Notes: generated from the letters alone by a model not told the origin. 64,000 bases of DNA from Fluviicola sp. (GCF_039596395.1 NZ_JBCNJT010000003.1:434001-498000); one strand, 5' to 3'. Positions 41,371-50,670 are shown, counted from the first letter of the stretch. A program made the numbers and translations.

Positions 41371-41400
41371 AAGAAAAGCCACCCGCATCACGGGTGGCCT
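41371..41400 (-). terminator. Terminator of the TonB receptor
   Basis: Perfect 8-bp stem GCCACCCG (41378-41385) with CGGGTGGC (41391-41398), 5-base loop; on the minus strand it runs into TTTTCTTTT. Confidence 0.9.
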
Positions 41401-41422
41401 CTCAGGCATCATTACATATTTT

Positions 41423-44395
41423 TTACAATCTGAAGCTGATAGAAGCACTGAATGTTCTTCCGAAGTTTGTTTTCCAAACCTGCTGATCAATGTTTTTATC
41501 AAAACCGTTGTTGTTGTTTTTATCTCCCACAAAAATCGTGTTGAAGAATCCGTTTGCTCCTTTTGCAGTAGATCTTTCAATTTGATTGTTTTGGTAGAAT
41601 ACCTGGTTTTGTGCAAGGATATTCTGAATGTTTAATTTGAATTGTGCGCGGCCTTTCCAGAATGTTTTCGTGATCTGAAGGTCCAGGAAAGTTCTTGCCT
41701 GTTCCCATAGATCCGGTTCGTTTACGTTTCCTACGATGTAGATACGTTGTCCCACTCGGTTAATGTTCAACGATACTCCCCACTGGTTACGTGTGTTGTC
41801 GTAACGGATTCCCGCATTGAAAACGTATGGAGACTGTCCCTGAAGCGGTCTGGAGCTAGACATACTACCAACTACTGTTGAAACGTCGACTTGTGAACGG
41901 ATAATAGACAGGTTAGAGTATACCGTCAGATTGTCAAAGAAGGAAGAAGTGTCCAAACCGAAGATCGTAGATACCAATGAACGTGCTTCCAATTCCAATC
42001 CGTAATTCGTTGCGGAAGGAACATTCTGGAAGGTGATCTCTCCGGTTACGTCAGCACGTGATTTTTGCTCGATCGGGTTGATGAAGTTCTTGTAGAAAAT
42101 CGTTGCAGAGAATAACTGGCCTCTTCCCGGGAATGTTTCGTATCTCAAATCCAGATTGTGGATCAATGCGCGCTGTAAGGTATCGTTCCCGGAAACTACG
42201 AAGTTGGTTGTGAAATCGTAGAATGCAAACGGAGCAAGCTCACGGTATTCCGGTCTGTTCAATGTCTGCGAGTAGCTCAAACGGATGTTTGTTCGTTTGT
42301 TGGCCTCAAAAACAGCATTCAATGAAGGAAGGAAGTCCAGTTTTTTCGTATTGATTTTAATCTCGGAAAGATTGTCTCTCAATGCAGTCAATCCTTGCTG
42401 GAAGTGTTCTACGCGAAGTCCGTAGATGAAACGGAAACGTCCGAAACGGTTATCCAATTGCAGGTAAGCTGCATTTAATACGGATCTTGCCGTGTACTGG
42501 TCGGATGGTTTTGTTCCGTCTGTCAGTTTGAAACCACCTTTCCCCGGGTTACCATTTGCACCTTCTTCAATCAATCCCATGTTTTGAGGAGCGAAGATCT
42601 GGTCTTCCGGCAAGTACAACAAGCTTTGGTCAAACTGGATATTTCCACCGCTTACACCGTATTGCGTATATCCCAACTGGCGTGCTGCAAACTCACGGTT
42701 ACGGATCTGGTTGTAAACACCGATCTTGAATTCGCTCTTGTATTTCCCGAACAGGTCTGTAGAATAAGCGAAATCCACCCGTTCGTTAATGGAACTTTCT
42801 TTGTTCTCTGAGAAGAACATACCACCACCGTAACCAGGTCCTACACTTGACTGGGAAATGTTTGCAGTCCAGGTTGTATCTCTTGAATCCGGGTTTGACG
42901 GATCGATAAAGTCCCTGTTGCGGGAATAAAGCGAACGGCTCAGGTTCGGAATAGAACGGTTTACGTTGCTGTATCCTGTCAACCAGTTTAATTTGAATCC
43001 TTTTGCTCTTAATCCGTGCTGTCCTTCCAACTGTCCTGAATATACGCGGTCAGAAGTGAACCAACGTGCATTGGAACGGATCATGATCGGGTTAGACTCG
43101 GATGCATCTTTGATTCCCGTTCTGTTGATCAGTTTATCCGATGAGTTGATGCTGTAGATATTTTTGAAGTTGATGGTATTCCGTTCGTTGATCTTGAAAG
43201 CGAAATTTGCCAATGCTCCTGCCAATAGATTCGTTACGTTATTCTTGTCCAGGTAATCGTTTTCCATGATCGTTCCCTGGATTGAATTCGGGTCGCTGCT
43301 GTTCAGGTAGCTATTACGTACAGTCTCGTTGTAGCTGAAGCTTCTGCTGTATGTCAATGCTGCAATCATACCGAATTCTCTTTTCCCGAACTTCTTGTTT
43401 AGTCCGCCGGAAGCCTGAAGGCTTAAATTCGGAAGGAATTTGCTTTCGGTCGTTCCCCAGTTTCCGGATACTTCTTTTGCCAATTTTGCTTCTTCGTGGA
43501 TGTTCCCCGGGTATTCTCCGAATGCAGGAATAGCAGCCGGCATTTTGCGTGTTCCGTCGTCAATTCCCAACCAGTCCATTTTTCCTCCTTTATAGGAAGT
43601 GCGGTCTTTGAAGGTTGTAATGGTGTTATATCCTGTTCCTACCTGGAAAGAGAAGAAGTTCTTTTCAGGAATGCTCTTGGTGTTGATCTGGATCAAACCA
43701 CCTGCAAATTCCGCCGGTTGATCCGGTGTTGCAGATTTGGTAATCGTTAAGTTGTCCAGCATGTTGGACGGGAACATGTCAAAAGAGAATGCTTTTCTGT
43801 CGCTTTCCGAACTTGGAAGCGGGGAACCGTTCAGGAACGCAGCGTTGTAACGGTCGTTCAAACCGCGGATTACCGCAAATTTATTATCCTGAATACTGGC
43901 ACCGCTCACCATTTTCAATACATCACTGGTGTTGCTCGCCGTAGAACGCTGGATAGACTGGCTCGACATCACGTCGCCAACGCTCACCGCGTTTTTCTGT
44001 GCCAAAACAACTCCCTGGTCCGTATCTGTAATTCTCTTTGCAGAAACAACAACTTCACCGATGGAAGTACTGTCTTCTGCAGGAGGCGACATCACCACGT
44101 CAATATTGGTAACTTCTCCCGGCTTAACCTGGATACCATTTACAATTTGGGTCGGCATTCCGGCGTACACAATCTTAATAGAGTATGTCCCTTTTTCCAG
44201 TTTGTCGAAATTGTAAATACCTTCGATGTCAGACAGAATTCGTTTTGTTTGCTCAACCAATTCCACTTGTGCGGAAGGAAGCCCTTCTCCGGTTTCGGAA
44301 TCGATTACTTTTCCCTGAATTACTCCGGTGTTTTTATCCTGCGAAAATGCAAAACCTGCAATCAACAATGTAACAACGGAAAGAAATATCTTCAT
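41423..44395 (-). CDS. TonB-dependent outer-membrane receptor (large)
   Basis: 990 residues. Signal peptide (1-18), CarboxypepD_reg-like domain (about 22-105: VIQGKVIDSETGEGLPSAQV), a TonB-box-like region EVVVSAKRITDTDQG, plug (about 140-260: VRVLKMVSGASIQDNKFAVI-like, FAVIRGLNDRYNAAFLNG) and a 22-strand barrel ending in FRL (terminal aromatic-x-Leu). Residue R of VIRGLNDRYN is conserved in this subfamily. No SusD partner; the downstream T9SS protein is the only neighbour. Substrate unknown. The domain positions after about 260 are estimated. Confidence 0.9.
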   Translation of the reverse strand: MKIFLSVVTLLIAGFAFSQDKNTGVIQGKVIDSETGEGLPSAQVELVEQTKRILSDIEGIYNFDKLEKGTYSIKIVYAGMPTQIVNGIQVKPGEVTNIDVVMSPPAEDSTSIGEVVVSAKRITDTDQGVVLAQKNAVSVGDVMSSQSIQRSTASNTSDVLKMVSGASIQDNKFAVIRGLNDRYNAAFLNGSPLPSSESDRKAFSFDMFPSNMLDNLTITKSATPDQPAEFAGGLIQINTKSIPEKNFFSFQVGTGYNTITTFKDRTSYKGGKMDWLGIDDGTRKMPAAIPAFGEYPGNIHEEAKLAKEVSGNWGTTESKFLPNLSLQASGGLNKKFGKREFGMIAALTYSRSFSYNETVRNSYLNSSDPNSIQGTIMENDYLDKNNVTNLLAGALANFAFKINERNTINFKNIYSINSSDKLINRTGIKDASESNPIMIRSNARWFTSDRVYSGQLEGQHGLRAKGFKLNWLTGYSNVNRSIPNLSRSLYSRNRDFIDPSNPDSRDTTWTANISQSSVGPGYGGGMFFSENKESSINERVDFAYSTDLFGKYKSEFKIGVYNQIRNREFAARQLGYTQYGVSGGNIQFDQSLLYLPEDQIFAPQNMGLIEEGANGNPGKGGFKLTDGTKPSDQYTARSVLNAAYLQLDNRFGRFRFIYGLRVEHFQQGLTALRDNLSEIKINTKKLDFLPSLNAVFEANKRTNIRLSYSQTLNRPEYRELAPFAFYDFTTNFVVSGNDTLQRALIHNLDLRYETFPGRGQLFSATIFYKNFINPIEQKSRADVTGEITFQNVPSATNYGLELEARSLVSTIFGLDTSSFFDNLTVYSNLSIIRSQVDVSTVVGSMSSSRPLQGQSPYVFNAGIRYDNTRNQWGVSLNINRVGQRIYIVGNVNEPDLWEQARTFLDLQITKTFWKGRAQFKLNIQNILAQNQVFYQNNQIERSTAKGANGFFNTIFVGDKNNNNGFDKNIDQQVWKTNFGRTFSASISFRL

Positions 44396-44554
44396 AGCTT
44401 TAATTTTGCCACAAAGGAACTGCTATAACGTTATTCTAAATTAAGTGTAAAATTATTGGATTGTGAGGCTTATGTAAACAAATTATGAAGCCAGTTAACA
44501 TTGGGTTAATACCGGCTAAAAGGATTTTGTTGCAGGTCAAATGTACGCTTAATT

Positions 44555-44998
44555 TCAATAAATGGCTTCGATAATAAACGGCTGATTATTGAAAGTAACC
44601 TGCTCTGATTTTTTCTTATGAAGCAGTAACTGACCAAGCGGTGCCCCCAATCCGATCCCGATAATGGGTTTTCCTTCAAACATACTGTTACCGATTGGTA
44701 TCCCGACCAGGAACAGGCCTTTGTTGGTTTGAACGACCGCCCCCAACTGAACTTGTGTAACCGTTTCAACAGATTGATTGTCTATTAAACTTTTCAGAAG
44801 TTGCTGTTCACTTAACTGCACATTCAGCTTCCCCAATTCCTGCTGTGCCATTTCACGGGCAGTTTCGAATTTGTCTCCCGCCGAACTTTTGCTATCATCG
44901 GTCATGCCTTGCTGCAAATCGGCAATATCTGCCTGCAAGCTGGCTATTTTTCCGGAAATGTTAAGCGAAAGTTGTTCGAAGAGGGCTTTTTTGTCCAT
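44555..44998 (-). CDS. GreA/GreB-like protein (short, possibly non-transcriptional)
   Basis: 147 residues. Residues about 1-75 form a coiled-coil with the Gre-like stretch DDSKSSAGDKFETAREMAQQ; the C-terminal half (VQLGAVVQTNKGLFLVGIPI, IGIGLGAPLGQLLLHKKKSE) resembles the Gre C-terminal domain. Gre factors rescue stalled RNA polymerase; the acidic tip pair DD is present near residue 33, but overall it is shorter and diverged from true GreA. Flavobacterial homologues are often labelled only as Gre family or wrongly as 3-oxoacyl-ACP synthase. It is encoded alone. Confidence 0.75.
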   Translation of the reverse strand: MDKKALFEQLSLNISGKIASLQADIADLQQGMTDDSKSSAGDKFETAREMAQQELGKLNVQLSEQQLLKSLIDNQSVETVTQVQLGAVVQTNKGLFLVGIPIGNSMFEGKPIIGIGLGAPLGQLLLHKKKSEQVTFNNQPFIIEAIY

Positions 44999-45005
44999 GG
45001 AGAAA

Positions 45006-45100
45006 AATGTTCAAATAGTTCAAAGGGAAAATAGTTCAAAATTTCAAGATAATTTAAACAATTAAACTTTTTGAACATTGGAACTTTTTGAACTATTCAT
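45006..45100. repeat. Degenerate 'gttcaaa / tttgaac' inverted-word repeat
   Basis: AATAGTTCAAAG on the left pairs with CTTTTTGAACTATT on the right, with extra GTTCAAA words in between. Lies between the GreA-like gene and the glycosyltransferase stop. Same family as 39450-39525. Confidence 0.6.
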
Positions 45101-46232
45101 AAATAATAAAGTGCTTGTTAAACAACTCCATCAATTGCTTTTTGACGCTTTCTTTGGAAAACTGCATCCCGAAAGAGCGCATAAATTCTTTATCGAATTC
45201 GAATTTTCCGTTCATCATATCCAGAATGGCGTGTTTCAGGTCTGCAATGTTGTTGTGTTCGATTTTAATTCCCAGTGCTTCGGTCATATTGGCGGCAATT
45301 CCCACAGGAGTTGAAATGACCGGAGTTCCGGTCAGCCACGCCTCAGCCAGAACGATACTGAATGTTTCGTACTCGGATGTGAGGATCAGCGCATCGTGTT
45401 CTTTTAATAACTGGCTGATTTCGTCCCATTCCTTCGGACCGGTAAAATGGATTGCTTCGCGGCAGCTGTTTAGTTTCGCCCATCTTTCCCATTCATCGGT
45501 ATCCTGGTCGGAAACAACCGTCAAAGTGATCTTCTTCCCGGATTCGAGCCAGGCATTCAGGAAACCATCAAATAAAAAGTTCGGGTTTTTGGTATTCTTA
45601 TCCAGTGTGGAGATATGAATAAATTTACTGCGCTGAACCGGATTCGTTTCTCTTAATGTAAAGATTTCCTCATCTACAAAATTGGGAATCACCTGTATTT
45701 TGGTAGTAGGGAAGAGCGGTTTCATATCCGTTCGCAATACGTTGGAAACGGCTACAATTTCTTTCACATGCCTGCTGCCTCGCTTGATCAGTTGCTGGTG
45801 AAGTGAAATAAAGCTTTTCACCAGTTTCTTGCGGTAATAGGAACCGTGTTCCATCACGATCAAAGGTGCGTGAAAGTATCGCTGGACGCGCGCAAACTGC
45901 ATCGCTCTCGGGAGAAATACGTGTGCAAAGATCAAATCTATGTGATCGAGCATCAAAAGACCTTTTCGCAGGGCTTTTCGTTGAAGCCACCAATGAATAA
46001 ACCGGTTTTTTGAAATATGGTGATAAATCCGGATGATGCGCAAGTTGTCGGTTTGCTGATCATCCACTTCAATGGAACTGCAATTTTTGTCGCCCATGGT
46101 ATGCAATACCGTCACTTCGTAAGTGTCGGAAAGCAAGTGCGCAAAGCGTTCTACGAAATTTCCAGCGTAGGGGTCAACGCGTGTAGGAAACCACGAACTC
46201 ATAATAAGAATATGTCTTTTCGTGCCGGGCAT
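45093..46232 (-). CDS. Family 4 glycosyltransferase (GT-B)
   Basis: 379 residues from the ATG at 46232. The C-terminal half has the GT4 nucleotide-sugar site: ALILTSEYETFSIVLAEAWL and TPVISTPVG (E-x7-E pattern). The N-terminal half has SSWFPTRVDPYAGNFVERFA and VMEHGSYYRK. Such enzymes make cell-surface glycans; the donor and acceptor are unknown. It starts 25 bases after the end of the serine hydrolase gene on the same strand, so a transcript 47544 to 45093 is possible. Confidence 0.88.
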   Translation of the reverse strand: MPGTKRHILIMSSWFPTRVDPYAGNFVERFAHLLSDTYEVTVLHTMGDKNCSSIEVDDQQTDNLRIIRIYHHISKNRFIHWWLQRKALRKGLLMLDHIDLIFAHVFLPRAMQFARVQRYFHAPLIVMEHGSYYRKKLVKSFISLHQQLIKRGSRHVKEIVAVSNVLRTDMKPLFPTTKIQVIPNFVDEEIFTLRETNPVQRSKFIHISTLDKNTKNPNFLFDGFLNAWLESGKKITLTVVSDQDTDEWERWAKLNSCREAIHFTGPKEWDEISQLLKEHDALILTSEYETFSIVLAEAWLTGTPVISTPVGIAANMTEALGIKIEHNNIADLKHAILDMMNGKFEFDKEFMRSFGMQFSKESVKKQLMELFNKHFIIYE

Positions 46233-46257
46233 AGGGCTAAATTTAGTGCATTTTTCA

Positions 46258-47544
46258 CTAATTGCGCAGGACTCGGAAAGTTTTTGTGTGGTTTTCTTTA
46301 CGGATTGTGAGGAAATAAACTCCCGGCTGTAAATTTTTCAAAGAGATTTCATTCCCGGTTTGCTGGAAAGGAACAGCTTGTCCCTGCTGGTTTTTTAGTT
46401 CAAATACTTCATTCCCCGAAAGTTCGGAAACAGAGATGATTCCGTTCGTCGGATTGGGAGCAAGTTGAATGCTTTCCAGTTGCTGATCGGCAACACCTGC
46501 CACACAATTTAAATGATTCATGTATTGCCAAATCGTGTCGTTATACTGTGTTCCCACCAGGCTGTTTCCCATCGTGCTTCCCATTCGTACCAAAACTAAT
46601 CCCTGCGACGGAACTACATTGATGATCTGGCCGTTCTTCCCTTCGGCAGCATACATGTCTGAAGGAGCATTCGGGCACAGTGATCCGGGAAATACAAATT
46701 GCGACTGCGGAATCATAAAAGAAGCTTTTCCGTTTAGCCAGGTCAGGTAACCGTAGGAATTATTCAAGGTCTGACTGCTGTTGCGCATTTCATTCAGGTA
46801 AGTGATATCCGGAAGAACGGCGGTAGTATTCCAGTAACCATCTTGTGAAAGAAGGAGTCCGAAACGTGCCATTCCACGTGCTTTGGAAGCAAACACATTG
46901 TTATAGCCGTTTTGCAGGTACAAACCGACTAATCCGATTTTGGAGGAAATTTTTTGATTCACCCAGGCATTTAAAGTCATTCCGGTTGCAGATTCAATCA
47001 CGGAATCCAATAACGTATAAGGACCGTTGTGATACGCCCAGCGTGTTCCCGGAGCCGCTTCATAAACCAAACAGGAAGGATTCGTACAATTGGGATCTGC
47101 CACACCATCATCCAAACCGGTGGTCATCGTTAACTGGTGTTTGATCGTAATGGCGCTTTCTTGCCCGGGAGTCAAACTGGTCCAGCCCGTTCCCAGATAA
47201 TCACTGGTTGCGTCGTCGATATCCAGGAATCCTTGCTGTTGCGCAATTCCCACAGCATAAGCCGTCAGGGTTTTTCCTGCTGAATTCCAGACATAAAAAC
47301 TATCCGCGGTGAATGTTCCGAAATACTTTTCCAGCACAATCTTCCCGTCTTTCAATACAATAAATGCTTTGGAATCGGAATTTTCGAGCCAGTCATACAT
47401 TTTATTGATGGAATCCTGGCACCAGCCTAGTGTTGCCGGGTCTGTCGTAGACCAGGTGTTTCCTGTTAAAGGAGGAAAATAAGTTTGTGCTTTCAGGGTT
47501 GAAAAACCGAGCAGCAAGGCCAGTAGGAGTAAGGAGTGTTTCAT
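46258..47544 (-). CDS. Secreted serine hydrolase (class C beta-lactamase fold) with T9SS tail
   Basis: 428 residues from the ATG at 47544. Signal peptide (1-19, ending AQ). Catalytic SxxK is SAGK in VWNSAGKTLTAYAVG (about residue 90); the YxN motif is YHNGPYTLLDS (about 170). These define the penicillin-binding-protein/class C beta-lactamase family, but most members act on esters, D-peptides or unknown substrates. The end (LAPNPTNGIISVSEL ... FRVLRN) is a T9SS type A sorting domain, so the enzyme is secreted. Next gene on the same strand is a glycosyltransferase. Substrate not readable. Confidence 0.9.
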   Translation of the reverse strand: MKHSLLLLALLLGFSTLKAQTYFPPLTGNTWSTTDPATLGWCQDSINKMYDWLENSDSKAFIVLKDGKIVLEKYFGTFTADSFYVWNSAGKTLTAYAVGIAQQQGFLDIDDATSDYLGTGWTSLTPGQESAITIKHQLTMTTGLDDGVADPNCTNPSCLVYEAAPGTRWAYHNGPYTLLDSVIESATGMTLNAWVNQKISSKIGLVGLYLQNGYNNVFASKARGMARFGLLLSQDGYWNTTAVLPDITYLNEMRNSSQTLNNSYGYLTWLNGKASFMIPQSQFVFPGSLCPNAPSDMYAAEGKNGQIINVVPSQGLVLVRMGSTMGNSLVGTQYNDTIWQYMNHLNCVAGVADQQLESIQLAPNPTNGIISVSELSGNEVFELKNQQGQAVPFQQTGNEISLKNLQPGVYFLTIRKENHTKTFRVLRN

Positions 47545-47595
47545 AACATTCAAAAAGAGAATTTCGTTGTTAAGATAACACTTTTTGAAAAAGGT

Positions 47596-48735
47596 TTAAA
47601 CCAGTACTTTCTCGTAGATAGCCTCCAGTTGTTCGATGGCAAAATCAATTTCTTCTTTGGTTGTATACCTGGAGAAAGAGAAGCGTGCATTCGGACGGGA
47701 GTTATCTGCCTGAATACCTTCCAGTACGTGAGAACCTTTTGCTGCTCCGGAAGAACACGCGGATCCGCCTGAACAAGCCACACCTTTCAAATCCAGTGTG
47801 AACAATAACATGCCGGATTTTTCAGTAGGGGGCAGGCACACATTCAAAACCGTGTACAGGCTTTTCTCCGGACTGATTTCTCCGTGGAAACTCACATCGG
47901 AAAGGGTTGCTTTCAACCGCTCGATCATGTAAGTTTTCAATCCCTGTACGTGTGTTTGGTGTTCTTCCAGGTCGCTGTAAGCCAATTCGATGGCTTTTGC
48001 AAGTCCCACAATTCCGTAAACGTTTTCGGTTCCTCCGCGTAAGCCTCTTTCCTGGGCGCCTCCGTGGATCAGAATATCCGTTTTGATGCGTTTGTTGGCA
48101 TACAGGAACCCGATTCCTTTCGGTCCGTGGAATTTGTGTGCTGCGCAAGTCACGAAGTCAATTCCCAATGCATTCAGGTCGAACGCGTAATGGCCCATGG
48201 TCTGAACGGTGTCGGTATGAAAATAAGCGTTGTATTTTTTGCAAAGCGCGCTTACTTTTTCAATCGGTGTCAATGTTCCGATCTCGTTATTGGCATGCAT
48301 CAAAGAAACCAAAGTCGGTTTTTCATCCTGCAAATAGGTTTCCAGTTCGTTTAAGTCGATATTTCCTTTCGAATCCACTTTCAGCCAACAGGCTTCGATA
48401 TTTTCGCGTTCAGCCAGATGTTCAATCGTATGACAAACGGCATGGTGCTCAATGGTTGTTGAGATAATGCGTTTGACTCCCAATTGGTAAACGGCAGTAT
48501 TCAATGCGATGTTATCTGCCTCTGTTCCTCCTGAAGTGAAAATCAATTCGTTTGGAGAGCAGTTCAGTAGTTTGGCGATCGACCGGCGGGAAGTTTCAAT
48601 CAATGCCTTGGTCTGTCGACCGTAGAAATGCGTAGAAGAAGGATTTCCAAATTCATGTTGTAAAACGGGGATCATTGCTTCGGCAACTTCTTTTGCAAGG
48701 GGAGTAGTTGCTGCATTGTCTAAATATACTCGCAT
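47596..48735 (-). CDS. Cysteine desulfurase (NifS/IscS-like)
   Basis: 379 residues. PLP lysine in VTCAAHKFHGPKGIGFLY; His of the PLP stacking pair in STTIEHHAVCHTIEHL; active-site Cys in ACSSGAAKGSHVL on the mobile loop (SGGSACSSG). The N-terminus MRVYLDNAATTPLAKEVAEA is standard. It removes sulfur from cysteine for Fe-S clusters or tRNA thiolation. No other isc/suf genes are visible beside it, and the short loop near the Cys fits the NifS/IscS group I type. It is probably monocistronic. Confidence 0.95.
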   Translation of the reverse strand: MRVYLDNAATTPLAKEVAEAMIPVLQHEFGNPSSTHFYGRQTKALIETSRRSIAKLLNCSPNELIFTSGGTEADNIALNTAVYQLGVKRIISTTIEHHAVCHTIEHLAERENIEACWLKVDSKGNIDLNELETYLQDEKPTLVSLMHANNEIGTLTPIEKVSALCKKYNAYFHTDTVQTMGHYAFDLNALGIDFVTCAAHKFHGPKGIGFLYANKRIKTDILIHGGAQERGLRGGTENVYGIVGLAKAIELAYSDLEEHQTHVQGLKTYMIERLKATLSDVSFHGEISPEKSLYTVLNVCLPPTEKSGMLLFTLDLKGVACSGGSACSSGAAKGSHVLEGIQADNSRPNARFSFSRYTTKEEIDFAIEQLEAIYEKVLV

Positions 48736-48780
48736 CGATTTTTTTATTACAAATGTAATAGATTCAGCAGAAGTAGCGAA

Positions 48781-49290
48781 CTAATCTTTGCCCAGAAGAA
48801 ACCGAAATGTTTCTTTTCCTTGGGGAGCTAAAAGCAGGTTTGTCATCAGGGAATGGGTCCGTTCCAATCGCTTTTCGATCGATTTTGCAGTCGAAATATG
48901 GTTCAGGATGTATCGTTTCATGCCGGGAGTAAGTGCATCAAACCGGTCTTTTGATTCCGGCACCTGGATCCAGTATTCTTTGATCTCTTCCGGAAGCGGA
49001 ACACCGAATTCCGATTCGTCTTTTTCCAACTGAACCGTTACGAAATCGCCCAAAGTCTTTCCAAGCTTTTTAAGCCGGTCTTTTTGAACGGTAATCAGGC
49101 CGCTTCCTTCTCCGAGTGCCAAAATTCCGGCCTGCCAACGCACTTTGGAATCCAGGGTGACAAGCAGCCGCTGATTGAAATCTCCTTTTTCTTTTCTGCC
49201 CGGAAGCTGTGCCAGTATATCCGGCGTGATTTCCACGAACCAGTAGTTCAGGTAGTCAAGTGCTTTGATGTCAGTTTCGAATTCAATCAT
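48781..49290 (-). CDS. YdeI/OmpD-associated family protein (DUF1905 plus OmdA)
   Basis: 169 residues. N-terminal DUF1905-like beta domain (about 1-90: YWFVEITPDILAQLPGRKEK, GEGSGLITVQKDRLKKLG) and a C-terminal OmdA-like helical domain (about 100-165: RFDALTPGMKRYILNHISTA). The family is linked by name to bacteriocin/outer-membrane protection in some hosts but has no firm function. It is cytosolic by sequence (no signal peptide). Encoded alone, with a large imperfect inverted repeat in the gap behind it (49330-49421). Confidence 0.85.
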   Translation of the reverse strand: MIEFETDIKALDYLNYWFVEITPDILAQLPGRKEKGDFNQRLLVTLDSKVRWQAGILALGEGSGLITVQKDRLKKLGKTLGDFVTVQLEKDESEFGVPLPEEIKEYWIQVPESKDRFDALTPGMKRYILNHISTAKSIEKRLERTHSLMTNLLLAPQGKETFRFLLGKD

Positions 49291-49329
49291 GGCGTATTCT
49301 TGGAAGCATAAAGATAAAGAAGATCATTG

Positions 49330-49421
49330 AACCACATAGTTACATAGCACACATAGAAAATATTTTGCTATACTCACTTTGTACAATTTAAAACCTATGT
49401 GACCTATGTTTGTATGTGGTT
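49330..49421. repeat. Imperfect 27-bp inverted repeat ('acatag / ctatgt' words)
   Basis: Left arm starts AACCACATAGTTACATAGCA (49330-49356); right arm 49395-49421 is its inverse complement at 22 of 27 positions. The 38-base loop is AT-rich and holds nothing recognisable. It could be a hairpin or the scar of an inverted duplication. Confidence 0.7.
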
Positions 49422-49424
49422 AAC

Positions 49425-49455
49425 AAAAAATCCCCCGGTGTTACTCAGGGGACTT
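49425..49455 (-). terminator. Terminator of the VWA gene
   Basis: On the minus strand TCCCC (in AAAGTCCCCTGAG) pairs with GGGGGA, followed by TTTTTTG. Short but U-rich. Confidence 0.6.
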
Positions 49456-49460
49456 TCCTC

Positions 49461-50588
49461 TTATTCAACCGTGAATCCTGTTTTTTGAGCGGTAGCAACT
49501 AACGATTCAATGATTGCCGATCCAAGGTCTTTCTGCGCGTTGGATTCGTTGATCTTCTTCGTTTCCTCTGCGATGTATTCTTCCCGTTTCTTCGAAAGCT
49601 CGCCGATCTTGTTTTGGTACTTGACCCGTTCCGCTTTCTTATCGTCTATATACTTCTTTTGTTCCTCTTTGGATTTTCCCTTCAATTCAGCCGGAAGATC
49701 TTCCGGACGGATGCTGTCGAGCTTCACTTGGCCCTGGTCCACACCATCCACTAAATCCCAGCTGGCATTTTTGTAGTTCGATTTGGATTTGGCTTCGGCA
49801 CGTTCGCTCATAACTGCATATCCTTTGGATGAAGCATTCATGTCTTCATTTGCTTGTTTGTTTGCGCGATATTTTCCCTCTTTTCCGTAACCGATGTAGG
49901 TTTTGTTTAAGGAGTCATTGACCGAAATAATTTCTTTGTCGTATGGAGTATCAATGTGTCGGATCTCATCGTTGGAATTGATATTGAAATACGAACCCTG
50001 CGTTTGCTGAGCTCCGTCGTACCAGAATTCTTTGACTCCCTGTTCGTAATTTCCGCAGTAAATAGTATTCACAATAATGTCTTTCGTTGCTGCAATTTTC
50101 AGGATTTTCTTGTAATCGATCGGGCCCTGGTTGAAAGGTTCATTCCCTGCAATATAGATCAGGCGCAGGTCGCCATCGTTGGCAGACCATTTCAGGTCAT
50201 TGATGGACGATTCGATCACTGCTGCGCAATATTCTGTTCCTCCGTTGGTTTTCAGGGAGAAAAGCTGCCCGGAAATAGAATCCAGGTCAGAGATGAGGTC
50301 TGTTCGTTTACGGATCCAGTTGGGAGTTTTGATCTCGTCGTTTCCATAATCGTATAACGCGATTTCCAATTGGGGAGATTTTCCTTTGGCAGACATTTTG
50401 GAAGCCATGTTGACAATTTTCCAGATAGTGGATTTGGCTTGTTCGATCAAACCGTCCATACTTCCGGAAGTATCAAAAAGGATTGCAATTTGGATTTTAC
50501 GTGCTTCATCACTCGGGTGAAGCGGTTGTGCTTGTGAGAACTGAATTCCCGCAGCGAGGCTCACAATTGTAATAAGGATTGATTTCAT
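49461..50588 (-). CDS. Exported von Willebrand factor A-domain protein
   Basis: 375 residues from the ATG at 50588 (start upstream at 50633 would include the palindrome). Signal peptide (MKSILITIVSLAAGIQFSQ). The MIDAS motif is ILFDTSGSMDGL (about residue 30), followed by a Rossmann-like VWA domain to about 210 and a Lys/Glu-rich coiled-coil tail (KSKEEQKKYIDDKKAERVKYQ). VWA domains bind metal and protein partners; no enzymatic fold follows. Encoded alone. Function unknown. Confidence 0.85.
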   Translation of the reverse strand: MKSILITIVSLAAGIQFSQAQPLHPSDEARKIQIAILFDTSGSMDGLIEQAKSTIWKIVNMASKMSAKGKSPQLEIALYDYGNDEIKTPNWIRKRTDLISDLDSISGQLFSLKTNGGTEYCAAVIESSINDLKWSANDGDLRLIYIAGNEPFNQGPIDYKKILKIAATKDIIVNTIYCGNYEQGVKEFWYDGAQQTQGSYFNINSNDEIRHIDTPYDKEIISVNDSLNKTYIGYGKEGKYRANKQANEDMNASSKGYAVMSERAEAKSKSNYKNASWDLVDGVDQGQVKLDSIRPEDLPAELKGKSKEEQKKYIDDKKAERVKYQNKIGELSKKREEYIAEETKKINESNAQKDLGSAIIESLVATAQKTGFTVE

Positions 50589-50632
50589 AATGCTGGTTTT
50601 CAAGGAATACAACCAGGTTTGAAATCGGTTCA

Positions 50633-50670
50633 AAATAGTAGGGGCGTAAAATTTTACGCCCCTACTATTT
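50633..50670. repeat. REP-like palindrome, copy 3 (perfect, 38 bp)
   Basis: Left half AAATAGTAGGGGCGTAAAA and right half TTTTACGCCCCTACTATTT are perfect inverse complements; centre AAAATTTT. It overlaps the stop codon of the lipoprotein gene at 50669, so it could serve as its terminator. Related to 30734, 41329 and 54190. Confidence 0.9.

Noticed and set aside
44506-44769. Second open frame overlapping the GreA-like gene end
   Set aside because: Frame shadow with Ser/Cys-rich composition unlike real genes.
50589-50633. Longer start of the VWA protein into the 38-bp palindrome
   Set aside because: The ATG at 50588 begins a proper signal peptide; upstream sequence is part of a repeat.
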